Positions 35,965-45,583 of a DNA stretch of 64,000 nt are shown piece after piece (within the stretch, counting starts at the first letter, position 1; each line of letters starts with the position of its first letter). The stretch lies in NCBI GenBank assembly GCA_001664505.1, contig CP011806.1:2518904-2582903 (forward strand), written 5' to 3'. This stretch comes from Acidobacteria bacterium Mor1. Its GTDB lineage: Bacteria > Acidobacteriota > Polarisedimenticolia > Polarisedimenticolales > Polarisedimenticolaceae. Position numbers and translations under genes: made by a program. The notes under the pieces are model-generated. The model was not told the DNA's origin, did not search any database, and saw only the letters and a program-made list of their open reading frames with translations.

Positions 35965-37158
35965 ATGAGCACACAAGCCGAAGGATTGAAGCGCCGTACG
36001 GGCCCCGACATCGCGGATTTCTACGACATTCGCAGCATGCTCAGCGACGAGGAGCGGCAGGTCCAGGAGTCGGTCGGCCAGTTCGTCGATCAGGAGGTCA
36101 TCCCGATCATCGGCGAGGCCTTCGACAAGCACGTCTTCCCCGACCAGCTCGTTCCGGAACTGGGCAAGCTCGGTGTGTTCGGCTGCAACCTCGAAGGCTA
36201 CGAGTGCGCCGGCCTCAACAACGTGGTCTACGGCCTGGTCTGCCAGGAGCTCGAGCGGGGCGACAGCGGCCTGCGCAGCTTCGTCTCGGTCCAGGGCAGC
36301 CTCTGCATGTGGCCGATCTACACCTACGGCACCGAGGAGCAGAAGCAGCGCTGGCTCCCGGGCATGGCCAAGGGTGAGCTGATCGGTTGCTTCGGTCTGA
36401 CCGAGCCCGACGGCGGCTCCGACCCGGGCACCATGCGCACCAAGGCGGTGCGCGACGGCGACGACTGGATCATCAACGGCGCCAAGATGTGGATCACCAA
36501 CGGCACCATCGCCGACGTGGCCATCGTCTGGGCCGACACCGAAGAGGGCATCCGCGGCTTCCTCGTCGAAAAGGACATGCCCGGCTACACCACCCGCGAC
36601 ATCCCGAGAAAGATGTCCCTGCGGGCGTCCTGGACCTCGGAACTGTTCTTCGAGGGCGTGCGCGTTCCCGACTCCAACCGGCTCCCCGGGGCCAAGGGCC
36701 TCGCCGGACCGCTGGGCTGCCTGACCCAGGCGCGCTACGGCATCACCTGGGGCGCCATCGGCGCGGCTATCGCCTGCTACAAGGAAGCGCTGGAGTTCGC
36801 CGGCTACCGCAAGCTGTTCGGCCGCACCCTGGCCGAAACCCAGACGATCCAGCTGCGGCTGGCGGACATGGCTCGCCGCATCACCACGGCGCAGTTGCTA
36901 TCGCTTCAGCTCGGCCGGCTCAAGGACCAGGGCACGATGCACCACTCCCAGGTTTCCCTGGCCAAGTGGAACAACGTCCGCGCCGCCCTCGACATCGCTC
37001 GCGACGCCCGGGACCTGCTGGGAGCCGGCGGCGTCACCACCGATCACCACGCGATCCGGCACATGCTGAACCTCGAGAGCGTGATCACCTACGAGGGCAC
37101 CGAGACGATTCACCAGTTGGTGATCGGCCGCGAGCTCACCGGACACGCCGCGTTCTAG
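35965..37158 (+). CDS. gcdH: Glutaryl-CoA dehydrogenase
   Basis: An FAD enzyme that oxidises and decarboxylates glutaryl-CoA to crotonyl-CoA in lysine/tryptophan degradation. ATG 35965 (AGAGG 6 bases upstream) gives 397 residues. GCDH-type blocks are YGLVCQELERGDSGLRSFVSVQGSL, IGCFGLTEPDGGSDPG, KMSLRASWTSELFF, and YEGTETIHQLVIGRELTG with the catalytic base Glu377. The pattern is closer to glutaryl-CoA dehydrogenase than to short-chain acyl-CoA dehydrogenases. The fused E1 gene begins 52 bases downstream, probably the same transcript. Confidence 0.88.
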   Translation: MSTQAEGLKRRTGPDIADFYDIRSMLSDEERQVQESVGQFVDQEVIPIIGEAFDKHVFPDQLVPELGKLGVFGCNLEGYECAGLNNVVYGLVCQELERGDSGLRSFVSVQGSLCMWPIYTYGTEEQKQRWLPGMAKGELIGCFGLTEPDGGSDPGTMRTKAVRDGDDWIINGAKMWITNGTIADVAIVWADTEEGIRGFLVEKDMPGYTTRDIPRKMSLRASWTSELFFEGVRVPDSNRLPGAKGLAGPLGCLTQARYGITWGAIGAAIACYKEALEFAGYRKLFGRTLAETQTIQLRLADMARRITTAQLLSLQLGRLKDQGTMHHSQVSLAKWNNVRAALDIARDARDLLGAGGVTTDHHAIRHMLNLESVITYEGTETIHQLVIGRELTGHAAF

Positions 37159-37209
37159 GTCGGGTGCCCCGGGCCTGACGGTCCGGGCTGAAGGGATAGT
37201 GTCGCCGCC

Positions 37210-39447
<2,238 letters not shown>

Positions 39448-39462
39448 CCCGCCGGGCGCCGC

Positions 39463-40245
39463 TCAGAACTTTCCGCTGTTGACCCAGGTCTCTTCGGGAG
39501 TGATCTCCTCGATCACATCCCAATGTTCGACGATCTTCCCGGCGTCTACCCGGAACAGGTCCATCACCGCGAGACCGGTGCCTCCCCGGTCAACCTTGGA
39601 GAGCGTGGCAACCAGCGAGCCGCATCCGACCACCTTGTGCACCTCCTCGTAGCGCATCGACTTGCCGTCGGCGTCCAGCGAATCGACGAAAGCCCGGAAG
39701 CCTGCGATGCCGTCGGCGATCCCGGGATTGTGCTGGATGTAGCGCTCGCTGGAGATGAACTCGGCGGCCCGCGCGTAGTCCCCTGTAGCCAACACCTCGG
39801 AGAGGAATCTGCGCACCAGCGTCTTGTTCGCCTCGGTCCGGTCCAGGTCTTCCGGTTCGGTCGGGCCGTCGATCTGGCTGTGACCGGACAGTGTGTCGTC
39901 GGTCATCTCGGCGATGATGTCCCAGTGCTCGATCATCTTGCCGTCTGCGTCGGTGTCGAAGATATCCGCGGTGACGTAGCGGAACTCACCGTTGTTGAGC
40001 GTCTGCAGCACGTGCAGAAACACGTACTGCCCGTCCTCGAAGCCCCGCAGGATCTCGATCTCGCGCACCGGGTTCCGCGCCAGGAACTCGTCGAAGAAGG
40101 CGATGAAGCCTTCTCGACCATCGCGCACCGGCGTCGAGTGCTGGGTGTAACGCGCGCCACTGTACTTCTTGATCGCTTCCGCCGGTTTGCCGTCGCGGAT
40201 CGCATCGAAGTAGAGATTCCTGGCGTTCTCGAGCCGCTTGCCCAT
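39463..40245 (-). CDS. Tandem SnoaL-like (NTF2-fold) protein
   Basis: Two consecutive SnoaL-type domains make up 260 residues. The first shows ARYTQHSTPVRDGREGFIAFFDEFLARNPV and MIEHWDIIAEM; the second shows ISSERYIQHNPGIADGIAGFRAFVDSL and KIVEHWDVIEEI. In single-domain members these pockets bind small ligands or act as isomerases and cyclases. The duplication is unusual but occurs in this superfamily. It is cytoplasmic with no signal peptide, and convergent with the fused E1 gene with only 15 bases between. Confidence 0.85.
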   Translation of the reverse strand: MGKRLENARNLYFDAIRDGKPAEAIKKYSGARYTQHSTPVRDGREGFIAFFDEFLARNPVREIEILRGFEDGQYVFLHVLQTLNNGEFRYVTADIFDTDADGKMIEHWDIIAEMTDDTLSGHSQIDGPTEPEDLDRTEANKTLVRRFLSEVLATGDYARAAEFISSERYIQHNPGIADGIAGFRAFVDSLDADGKSMRYEEVHKVVGCGSLVATLSKVDRGGTGLAVMDLFRVDAGKIVEHWDVIEEITPEETWVNSGKF

Positions 40246-40281
40246 GGTCGCTGCTCCTGCCTCCCGATCTCGCCGGACCGG

Positions 40282-40923
40282 TCAATCCTCTTCCAGACCC
40301 AACCGTAGCGCCGACTCGATCGCCTCGTAGTCGAAGCCGCGACGCCCCAGCATGCCGTAGAGCCGGCGTTTGCGGGTGACGGCATCGAGCCGCGCCATCG
40401 ACGGCAGCTTCTTGCGCACCAGCTCCAGCGCCTGCTCCGCCTGCTCGTCGGCGGCCGGCGCCAGATCGGCCAGCACGTCGTCGACGGTCTGACCGTCGAC
40501 CCCCTTTTGCATCAGCTTCTGCTTGAGCAGCCGCGGGCCCGCGGGTTTGCGCGCCGCGGTGTCCCGCACCACCGCCTCGGCGAAGGCACGATCGTCGATC
40601 AGGCCCAGCTCGGTCAGCCGGTCGAGCACCCGCTCCCGCACGGCGGTCTCGTACTCCAGCCTGCGCAGTTTGAGATCCAGTTCGCGCCGGGAGTGAGCCC
40701 GGCGGCTCAGCCGATCCATCGCCTTCTGCAGCGCCTTGTCGTAGGTCGCGGCCTCGTCCAGCGCTTTCAACAGCGCGGCGTCGACCTCCATGCCGACCTC
40801 GAGCCGCAACTCGCGCAGGGAGCGGGCGCTGATGGCGGTGACGAACTTGCCGTCGATCTTGACCGAGACGCGGTTGGAGTCCCGCTGGGTCGCTCCCAGG
40901 GAGGTGATGCGCGAGACGCTCAC
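40282..40923 (-). CDS. recX: RecX-type regulatory protein
   Basis: RecX modulates RecA filaments. The 213-residue protein is Arg/Leu-rich with three-helix repeats, as in the family: AMDRLSRRAHSRRELDLKLRR, VLDRLTELGLIDDRAFAEAVVRD, PRLLKQKLMQKGVDGQTVDDVL, and RKRRLYGMLGRRGFDYEAIESAL. It starts at GTG overlapping the TGA of the rlmD-like gene (GTGA), so the two are coupled. recA is not in the window. Confidence 0.9.
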   Translation of the reverse strand: MSVSRITSLGATQRDSNRVSVKIDGKFVTAISARSLRELRLEVGMEVDAALLKALDEAATYDKALQKAMDRLSRRAHSRRELDLKLRRLEYETAVRERVLDRLTELGLIDDRAFAEAVVRDTAARKPAGPRLLKQKLMQKGVDGQTVDDVLADLAPAADEQAEQALELVRKKLPSMARLDAVTRKRRLYGMLGRRGFDYEAIESALRLGLEED

Positions 40924-42266
40924 GAACGCCTGCCCCGGCCTCCGCCGCTTCCGGGCCCTCGTCCACCTGATCCACTGCGCTCACGGCTACGGGGACCACC
41001 TGATCGGGACTCGCGCCCACGCCCCGCGCCGCGACCACCAGGCCCTGCCGCACGCCGCTCGGGGCGCTTGACCCGGCGCACCAGCGCCAGCGCCTCGATC
41101 TGCAGGGTCTGGGGCATCATGTCGATGGGCACGATCTCCTGGACCTGAAAACCACCTTTGGTCAGGTGGTCGAGATCCCGGGTCAGCGTGCGCGGCTCGC
41201 AGGACAGATAGGCCAGCCGTTCGGCACTGGAATCGATCAGCGCGTCGAGCACCCGGGGCAACACCCCTTGCCGCGAGGGGTTGAGGATCACGTCGCTCGG
41301 CCGGGCATCGAGAATCCGCGGCAGCGCGCGCTCGACGGCGGTGCCGATCACCTGGGCGTTGGGCGCACCCGGGGCCCCGCCGGGACCGCCGGGACCGCCG
41401 GGACCTCCGGGACCCGCGGGCCCGTCTCCGGGATCGCCGGTGCGGATCCGGTGGGCGGCCAGGGTCGCTTTCAGGTCGGCGACGGCGCTGCGCGTCCCCT
41501 CGACGAACACCACCTTGCGGTACTTGCGCCCCAGGGCCAGACCGTGGGTCCCGACACCGGCGTAGAGATCGACCAGGGTCGGCCCGCCGGTCATGAACTG
41601 GCCGAGCAGTCCGTGAATCGCGGGCAGCATGCCCAGGTTGACCTGGAAGAACGATCCCGGCGAGACCCGCAGGCGATGCTGGTCGGAATCGACCCAGATC
41701 TCCCGCTCGCCCCAGACCGGCTCGATGGTGCCGCGGATGACCTGGGGCCCGGCGCTGGGATTGCAGTGGCGTGAGACGCCGTCGATCATCGGACAGGCCT
41801 TGAGCAACCGCATCAGCGGAAACTTCGGCGGCTTGTCGTCGCGGAAGACCAGGATCAGGTGCTGCTTGCGCGGGTCGCTGCCGCAGCGCAGATCGATATG
41901 GCGCAGGCTCTTGGGGATGCCCCGGGTTTCCCCGAGAAAGGTGCGCAGCGCCCGGGTCGTCTCGAGCAGCTCAGGCACCAACACCCGGCAGCCGGGGGCG
42001 TCGACGATCTCCCGGGTGCCGTGCCGGAAGTACCCCAGCCGAAAGCCACCCTTGGCCGACATCCCCACCGCCATCTTGGCCCGGTTGCGGTAACCGGCAG
42101 CCAGGGGTGACGGGAGCGTGTGGCGCAATTGGACCCGCTTCAACGAGTCGTAGCGATTCATCGTGCCTCCGAGCCGGGACCACTTCAGCCGAAGCTGGGC
42201 GTCGTACTCCCGCTCGAGCAAGGCACAGGCGCCGCACTCGGTTCCGTGTTCACAACTCAGCAACAT
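40920..42266 (-). CDS. RlmD/RumA-type 23S rRNA m5U methyltransferase with collagen-like insert
   Basis: A SAM-dependent uracil-C5 methyltransferase of 448 residues. The iron-sulfur cysteines C5, C11, C14 and C93 are in the RumA order, but the N-terminal TRAM domain is missing. SAM and catalytic blocks are VSPGSFFQVNLG, LVDLYAGVGTHGLAL and AYLSCEPRTLTRDL (nucleophilic Cys). Between strands of the Rossmann domain lies a Gly/Pro insert (GPAGPGGPGGPGG), encoded by tandem 9-base repeats. The C-terminus is an Arg/Gly-rich tail ending at the recX overlap. Which uridine it targets is not determined. Confidence 0.88.
   Translation of the reverse strand: MLLSCEHGTECGACALLEREYDAQLRLKWSRLGGTMNRYDSLKRVQLRHTLPSPLAAGYRNRAKMAVGMSAKGGFRLGYFRHGTREIVDAPGCRVLVPELLETTRALRTFLGETRGIPKSLRHIDLRCGSDPRKQHLILVFRDDKPPKFPLMRLLKACPMIDGVSRHCNPSAGPQVIRGTIEPVWGEREIWVDSDQHRLRVSPGSFFQVNLGMLPAIHGLLGQFMTGGPTLVDLYAGVGTHGLALGRKYRKVVFVEGTRSAVADLKATLAAHRIRTGDPGDGPAGPGGPGGPGGPGGAPGAPNAQVIGTAVERALPRILDARPSDVILNPSRQGVLPRVLDALIDSSAERLAYLSCEPRTLTRDLDHLTKGGFQVQEIVPIDMMPQTLQIEALALVRRVKRPERRAAGPGGRGAGRGRESRSGGPRSRERSGSGGRGPGSGGGRGRRS
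41381..41416 (-). repeat. Tandem 9-bp repeat encoding the collagen-like insert
   Basis: Four consecutive units of CGGGACCGC or near variants (41381, 41390, 41399, 41408) lie inside the methyltransferase gene and encode Gly-Pro-rich repeats. Such tracts can expand or contract by slippage. Confidence 0.7.
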
Positions 42267-42331
42267 GGGCGCACAGACTATCGCCTGGGCGGCCTCAGGG
42301 CCAGCGATGGCCCCGCGGTGCGCTCCCGGCG

Positions 42332-43600
42332 CTAGCGATCGCAGTCGCCGCGTACGCTCTCGACCCGGCGGCGCAGCCCTTCGTCGGACCCGGTGGCGGT
42401 CGCCAGGTAGTCGAGGACCCAGTCGGCGTGCTCGATCAGAGCCGCCCGGTCGGTGACGTCGACCTCCTGGAGCCGCGGCCGCAGATCGGGGTCGGTCGCC
42501 GCGAAGACCCCCAGGGCGCCCCGCATGGCGACGGTCGATCCGCAGAGCAGCGGCGCCGCCTCCTGCCGCGCGACCCCGGGCTCGGCGCGCACCAGCGCCT
42601 TGAGGCCCCAGAGCAGCACCGCCGGGGAGTTTTCCTGGGTCCCACGGCGGACGGCGGCCACCAGATCGAACACCGCCCGGTTGGTCGCCGTCTCGCTCAG
42701 AGCGAACAGCGCCGCGTGGTGGGCGCCATCCTCCTTGAGGGCGCTCAGGGCGGCCGCCTCCCGTTCATCGGGCGCGGCGCCGGGCACGAGGAAGTCGGCG
42801 GAGCGGTCGATCCGCGGCGGTTCCGCCCCTGTCTCCGATTGGAGCTCGCTCAAGAGCCGGGTCGTGACCTCGACCGCCGCCTGGCGATCGATCCGCGCCG
42901 AGGCCGGAAGCTCGAGACCGTCCAGCAGCGACAACCCTCGCCGCAAGGCCGCGAGGCGATCGGTGTCTCCACCACCGCCCCGGGCGATCTCGCCGAAGTC
43001 GGAATCTACCATCGTCCGGGACACCGAGGTGCTGCGCGGAGACTTCTCGAGACCGCACAGCGACGCGACGTCGTCAACCTCGTCGGGGTTGGGCAGGTAG
43101 GCCAGGGTCATGCCGTAGCGGGTCCCTACCGAGCGGGCCGAGACCCGCATCACCGAGACCTCCACCGCGTATTCATCCCCTCGGTCGTGGCACCGGGGTT
43201 TGGTCCGTGCGGTCAGCCGGGACCAGAGTTCGCTGGTCAGCGCCCCGCAGAGTTCGTCGAACTCATCGCCGACGATCGAGTAGACGTCCGCCTGAAAGGC
43301 GAAGGGATAGGGCGTGGTGTCCTCGACATAGAACCAACGGTCGTCCCGCTCGGTGGGCAGGGTGTCGTAGATCACCCGCACCTCGCGCAACAGCGCCCGG
43401 TCGCCGCGGATCTGGAGGATGCGGGCCCACCAGTCGCGCCCCTCCTCGGGCTCGGCCATATCCCACAGCGAGAGGAAAGCCGGGCAGGCGGGATCCGCCG
43501 CTACCGGCGTGGAGCCGGCGAACGTCAAGAGCAAGGCTCCGGTCAGGCACGCCAGGCTCAGGACTGATCGGCGAGTTCCGGGTCGGAAACGGTGGCGCAT
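42332..43600 (-). CDS. Exported protein of unknown function
   Basis: The ATG at 43600 yields a signal peptide (RRSVLSLACLTGALLLTFAGSTPVAA) and 422 residues. The mature protein has six widely spaced Cys and a second half of short alpha-helical repeats rich in Ala, Leu and Arg (for example PAVLLWGLKALVRAEPGVARQEAAPLLCG), suggestive of HEAT-like repeats. I do not recognise a named family. It is divergent from recQ with 45 bases between the two start codons, so promoters must overlap the coding starts. Confidence 0.7.
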   Translation of the reverse strand: MRHRFRPGTRRSVLSLACLTGALLLTFAGSTPVAADPACPAFLSLWDMAEPEEGRDWWARILQIRGDRALLREVRVIYDTLPTERDDRWFYVEDTTPYPFAFQADVYSIVGDEFDELCGALTSELWSRLTARTKPRCHDRGDEYAVEVSVMRVSARSVGTRYGMTLAYLPNPDEVDDVASLCGLEKSPRSTSVSRTMVDSDFGEIARGGGGDTDRLAALRRGLSLLDGLELPASARIDRQAAVEVTTRLLSELQSETGAEPPRIDRSADFLVPGAAPDEREAAALSALKEDGAHHAALFALSETATNRAVFDLVAAVRRGTQENSPAVLLWGLKALVRAEPGVARQEAAPLLCGSTVAMRGALGVFAATDPDLRPRLQEVDVTDRAALIEHADWVLDYLATATGSDEGLRRRVESVRGDCDR

Positions 43601-43645
43601 CGTCCCAGCGTATCCCGCCCACCGGCGCCCTGCTAGACTCCGCCC

Positions 43646-45583
43646 ATGGCCACAACCGGGATCGACCTCGACGGCGCGCTCCAACGCCTGGGATACGACG
43701 CGTTCCGTCCGGGGCAGCGCGAAGCCATCGAGACCCTGCTCGAACAACGGCGGCTGCTGCTGGTGGCGCCGACGGGTGGGGGTAAGAGCCTGACCTATCA
43801 GCTCCCAGCGGCCGCGCTGGCCGGGACCACCCTCGTGGTCTCACCGTTGATCGCGTTGATGCACGATCAGGTGCAGGCACTTGTCGACAAGGGCGTTCCC
43901 GCGACCTTCCTGGCCTCGACCCTCGACGGCCCGGAGATGCGAGACCGGCTGGAGCAGATGGTCGCCGGCCGCTTCCGGCTGGTCTACGTGGCGCCGGAGC
44001 GTCTTGCGTTTCCCGGTTTCCGCGCCGCGCTGCGCCGGCTCGACGTGCCGCTGGTCGCCGTCGACGAGGCGCATTGCATCAGCGAATGGGGTCACGACTT
44101 CCGTCCCGACTACATGCAGATCGGCGACCTGGTCCGCGACCTGCCCGAGGCGATGGTGCTGGCCTGCACCGCCACGGCGACCCCGGTCGTGCGGGACGAG
44201 ATCCTCGAACGGCTCGGGCTGAACTCCGACACCCCCCAGCGCATCCAGGGCTTTGCCCGGACCAACCTGGCCCTGCGCGCCCGGGAGGTCGGCAGCAAGA
44301 AGGAACGCCATCGCTGGGTCGACTCCACCCTGGCCGAAGCGCTGGGCAGCCCGCTGGCGACCCGGCAGGGGCGCACCCCGGGTGCCGAAGCGGAACCGGC
44401 AGACGGCAAGGGGGGCACGGCCATCATCTATGCCCCGACTCGCAAGGAGACCGAAGCCGAAGCGGAACGGCTGGCGGGCCACGGTTGGCTGACCGCCCCC
44501 TACCACGCCGGCTTCGACGGCAGCCGCCGGGAGCGAACCCACAAGGCATTCAGCGAGGGCAAGCTTCAGGTGGTGGTGGCCACCAACGCCTTCGGCATGG
44601 GCATCGACCGGGCCGATGTTCGGGCGGTGGTGCATCTGGCTCCGCCCGGATCCATCGAGGCCTACTACCAGGAGGTCGGCCGCGCCGGCCGGGATGGTCA
44701 GCCCGCGACGGGGCTGTTGTGCCTCTCCCCCAACGACATGCCCCTGCGGCGGCGCCTGCTGGAACTCCCCGTCGACGGTCGCGAGCCCGATCCACGGGTG
44801 GTTCAACACAAGTGGGGCCTGTTCCTCGAGCTGATTCGCTGGGCCCAGGGGGGCTCCTGCCGCCACGACGCGATCCTGCGCTACTTCGGCGACGAGGCGG
44901 AGACCCTCGACGGCTGCGGCCGCTGCGATGTGTGCGTCACCCTGGAAGACCACGAAGACACCGCCGACGTGACGACCCTGGTGCGCAAGGCGCTCAGCGG
45001 GGTGGCCCGGCTGCGGGGCCGCTTCGGACTGACCGCGGCGGCCAAGCTGTTGCGTGGTGCCGACGATCCGCGGCTGGCCGGGACGGGCCTCGATGCCACG
45101 CCCACCTTCGGCTGCCTGGCCGACCGGGCCGAGGATTGGGTGCTGGCGCTGCTGCGCCGCTGTGTCGCCGCCGGCTGGGTCGACTTCTCCAGCGGCGACC
45201 GGCCGGTGGTTTCGCTGACCGAGGACGGCGCCGCGGTGATGAAGGGAGACCGGCCGGCGCGACTGCTGCTCCCGCCGGCGCGGCGTGCGACCGCCACTCC
45301 CGGGAGCGGCGGCACGCGGCGACGCACCCTGCCGGTGGAATCGGAAGAACTCACTCCGATGGAACTGGAACTGTTCGAGCGACTGCGCGCCCACCGGCTC
45401 GAGGTCGCCCGGGAAGAAAACGTCCCCCCCTACGTGGTGGCCAGCGATCGCACCCTGCGCGACCTGGCGCGGATCAAGCCCCAGAGCCTGGGAGACCTGC
45501 ACCTGGCCCACGGCATCGGGCCCAGCAAGGCCAAGCGCTACGGCGACGGCCTGCTACGGGTCTTGACCGACGCTCCCGGCTAG
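43646..45583 (+). CDS. recQ: RecQ-family ATP-dependent DNA helicase
   Basis: A 3'-5' helicase for recombinational repair. The 645-residue protein has motif I APTGGGKSLTYQLPA, II VAVDEAHCISEWGHDFRPDY, III CTATATPVVRDEI, V VVVATNAFGMGIDRADVRAVVH and VI YYQEVGRAGRDGQ. Next come the zinc-binding RQC cysteines (CRHDAILRYFGDE, CGRCDVC) and a C-terminal HRDC-type domain (ELFERLRAHRLEVAREENVPPYVV). Its TAG stop and the stop of the SecA-like gene share the palindrome CTAG at 45580-45583. Confidence 0.95.
   Translation: MATTGIDLDGALQRLGYDAFRPGQREAIETLLEQRRLLLVAPTGGGKSLTYQLPAAALAGTTLVVSPLIALMHDQVQALVDKGVPATFLASTLDGPEMRDRLEQMVAGRFRLVYVAPERLAFPGFRAALRRLDVPLVAVDEAHCISEWGHDFRPDYMQIGDLVRDLPEAMVLACTATATPVVRDEILERLGLNSDTPQRIQGFARTNLALRAREVGSKKERHRWVDSTLAEALGSPLATRQGRTPGAEAEPADGKGGTAIIYAPTRKETEAEAERLAGHGWLTAPYHAGFDGSRRERTHKAFSEGKLQVVVATNAFGMGIDRADVRAVVHLAPPGSIEAYYQEVGRAGRDGQPATGLLCLSPNDMPLRRRLLELPVDGREPDPRVVQHKWGLFLELIRWAQGGSCRHDAILRYFGDEAETLDGCGRCDVCVTLEDHEDTADVTTLVRKALSGVARLRGRFGLTAAAKLLRGADDPRLAGTGLDATPTFGCLADRAEDWVLALLRRCVAAGWVDFSSGDRPVVSLTEDGAAVMKGDRPARLLLPPARRATATPGSGGTRRRTLPVESEELTPMELELFERLRAHRLEVAREENVPPYVVASDRTLRDLARIKPQSLGDLHLAHGIGPSKAKRYGDGLLRVLTDAPG

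Noticed and set aside
45580-45583. Overlapping stops of recQ and the SecA-like gene as a regulatory signal
   Set aside because: The palindrome CTAG lets two convergent genes share stop bases; this is expected in compact genomes and no hairpin or T-tract is present.
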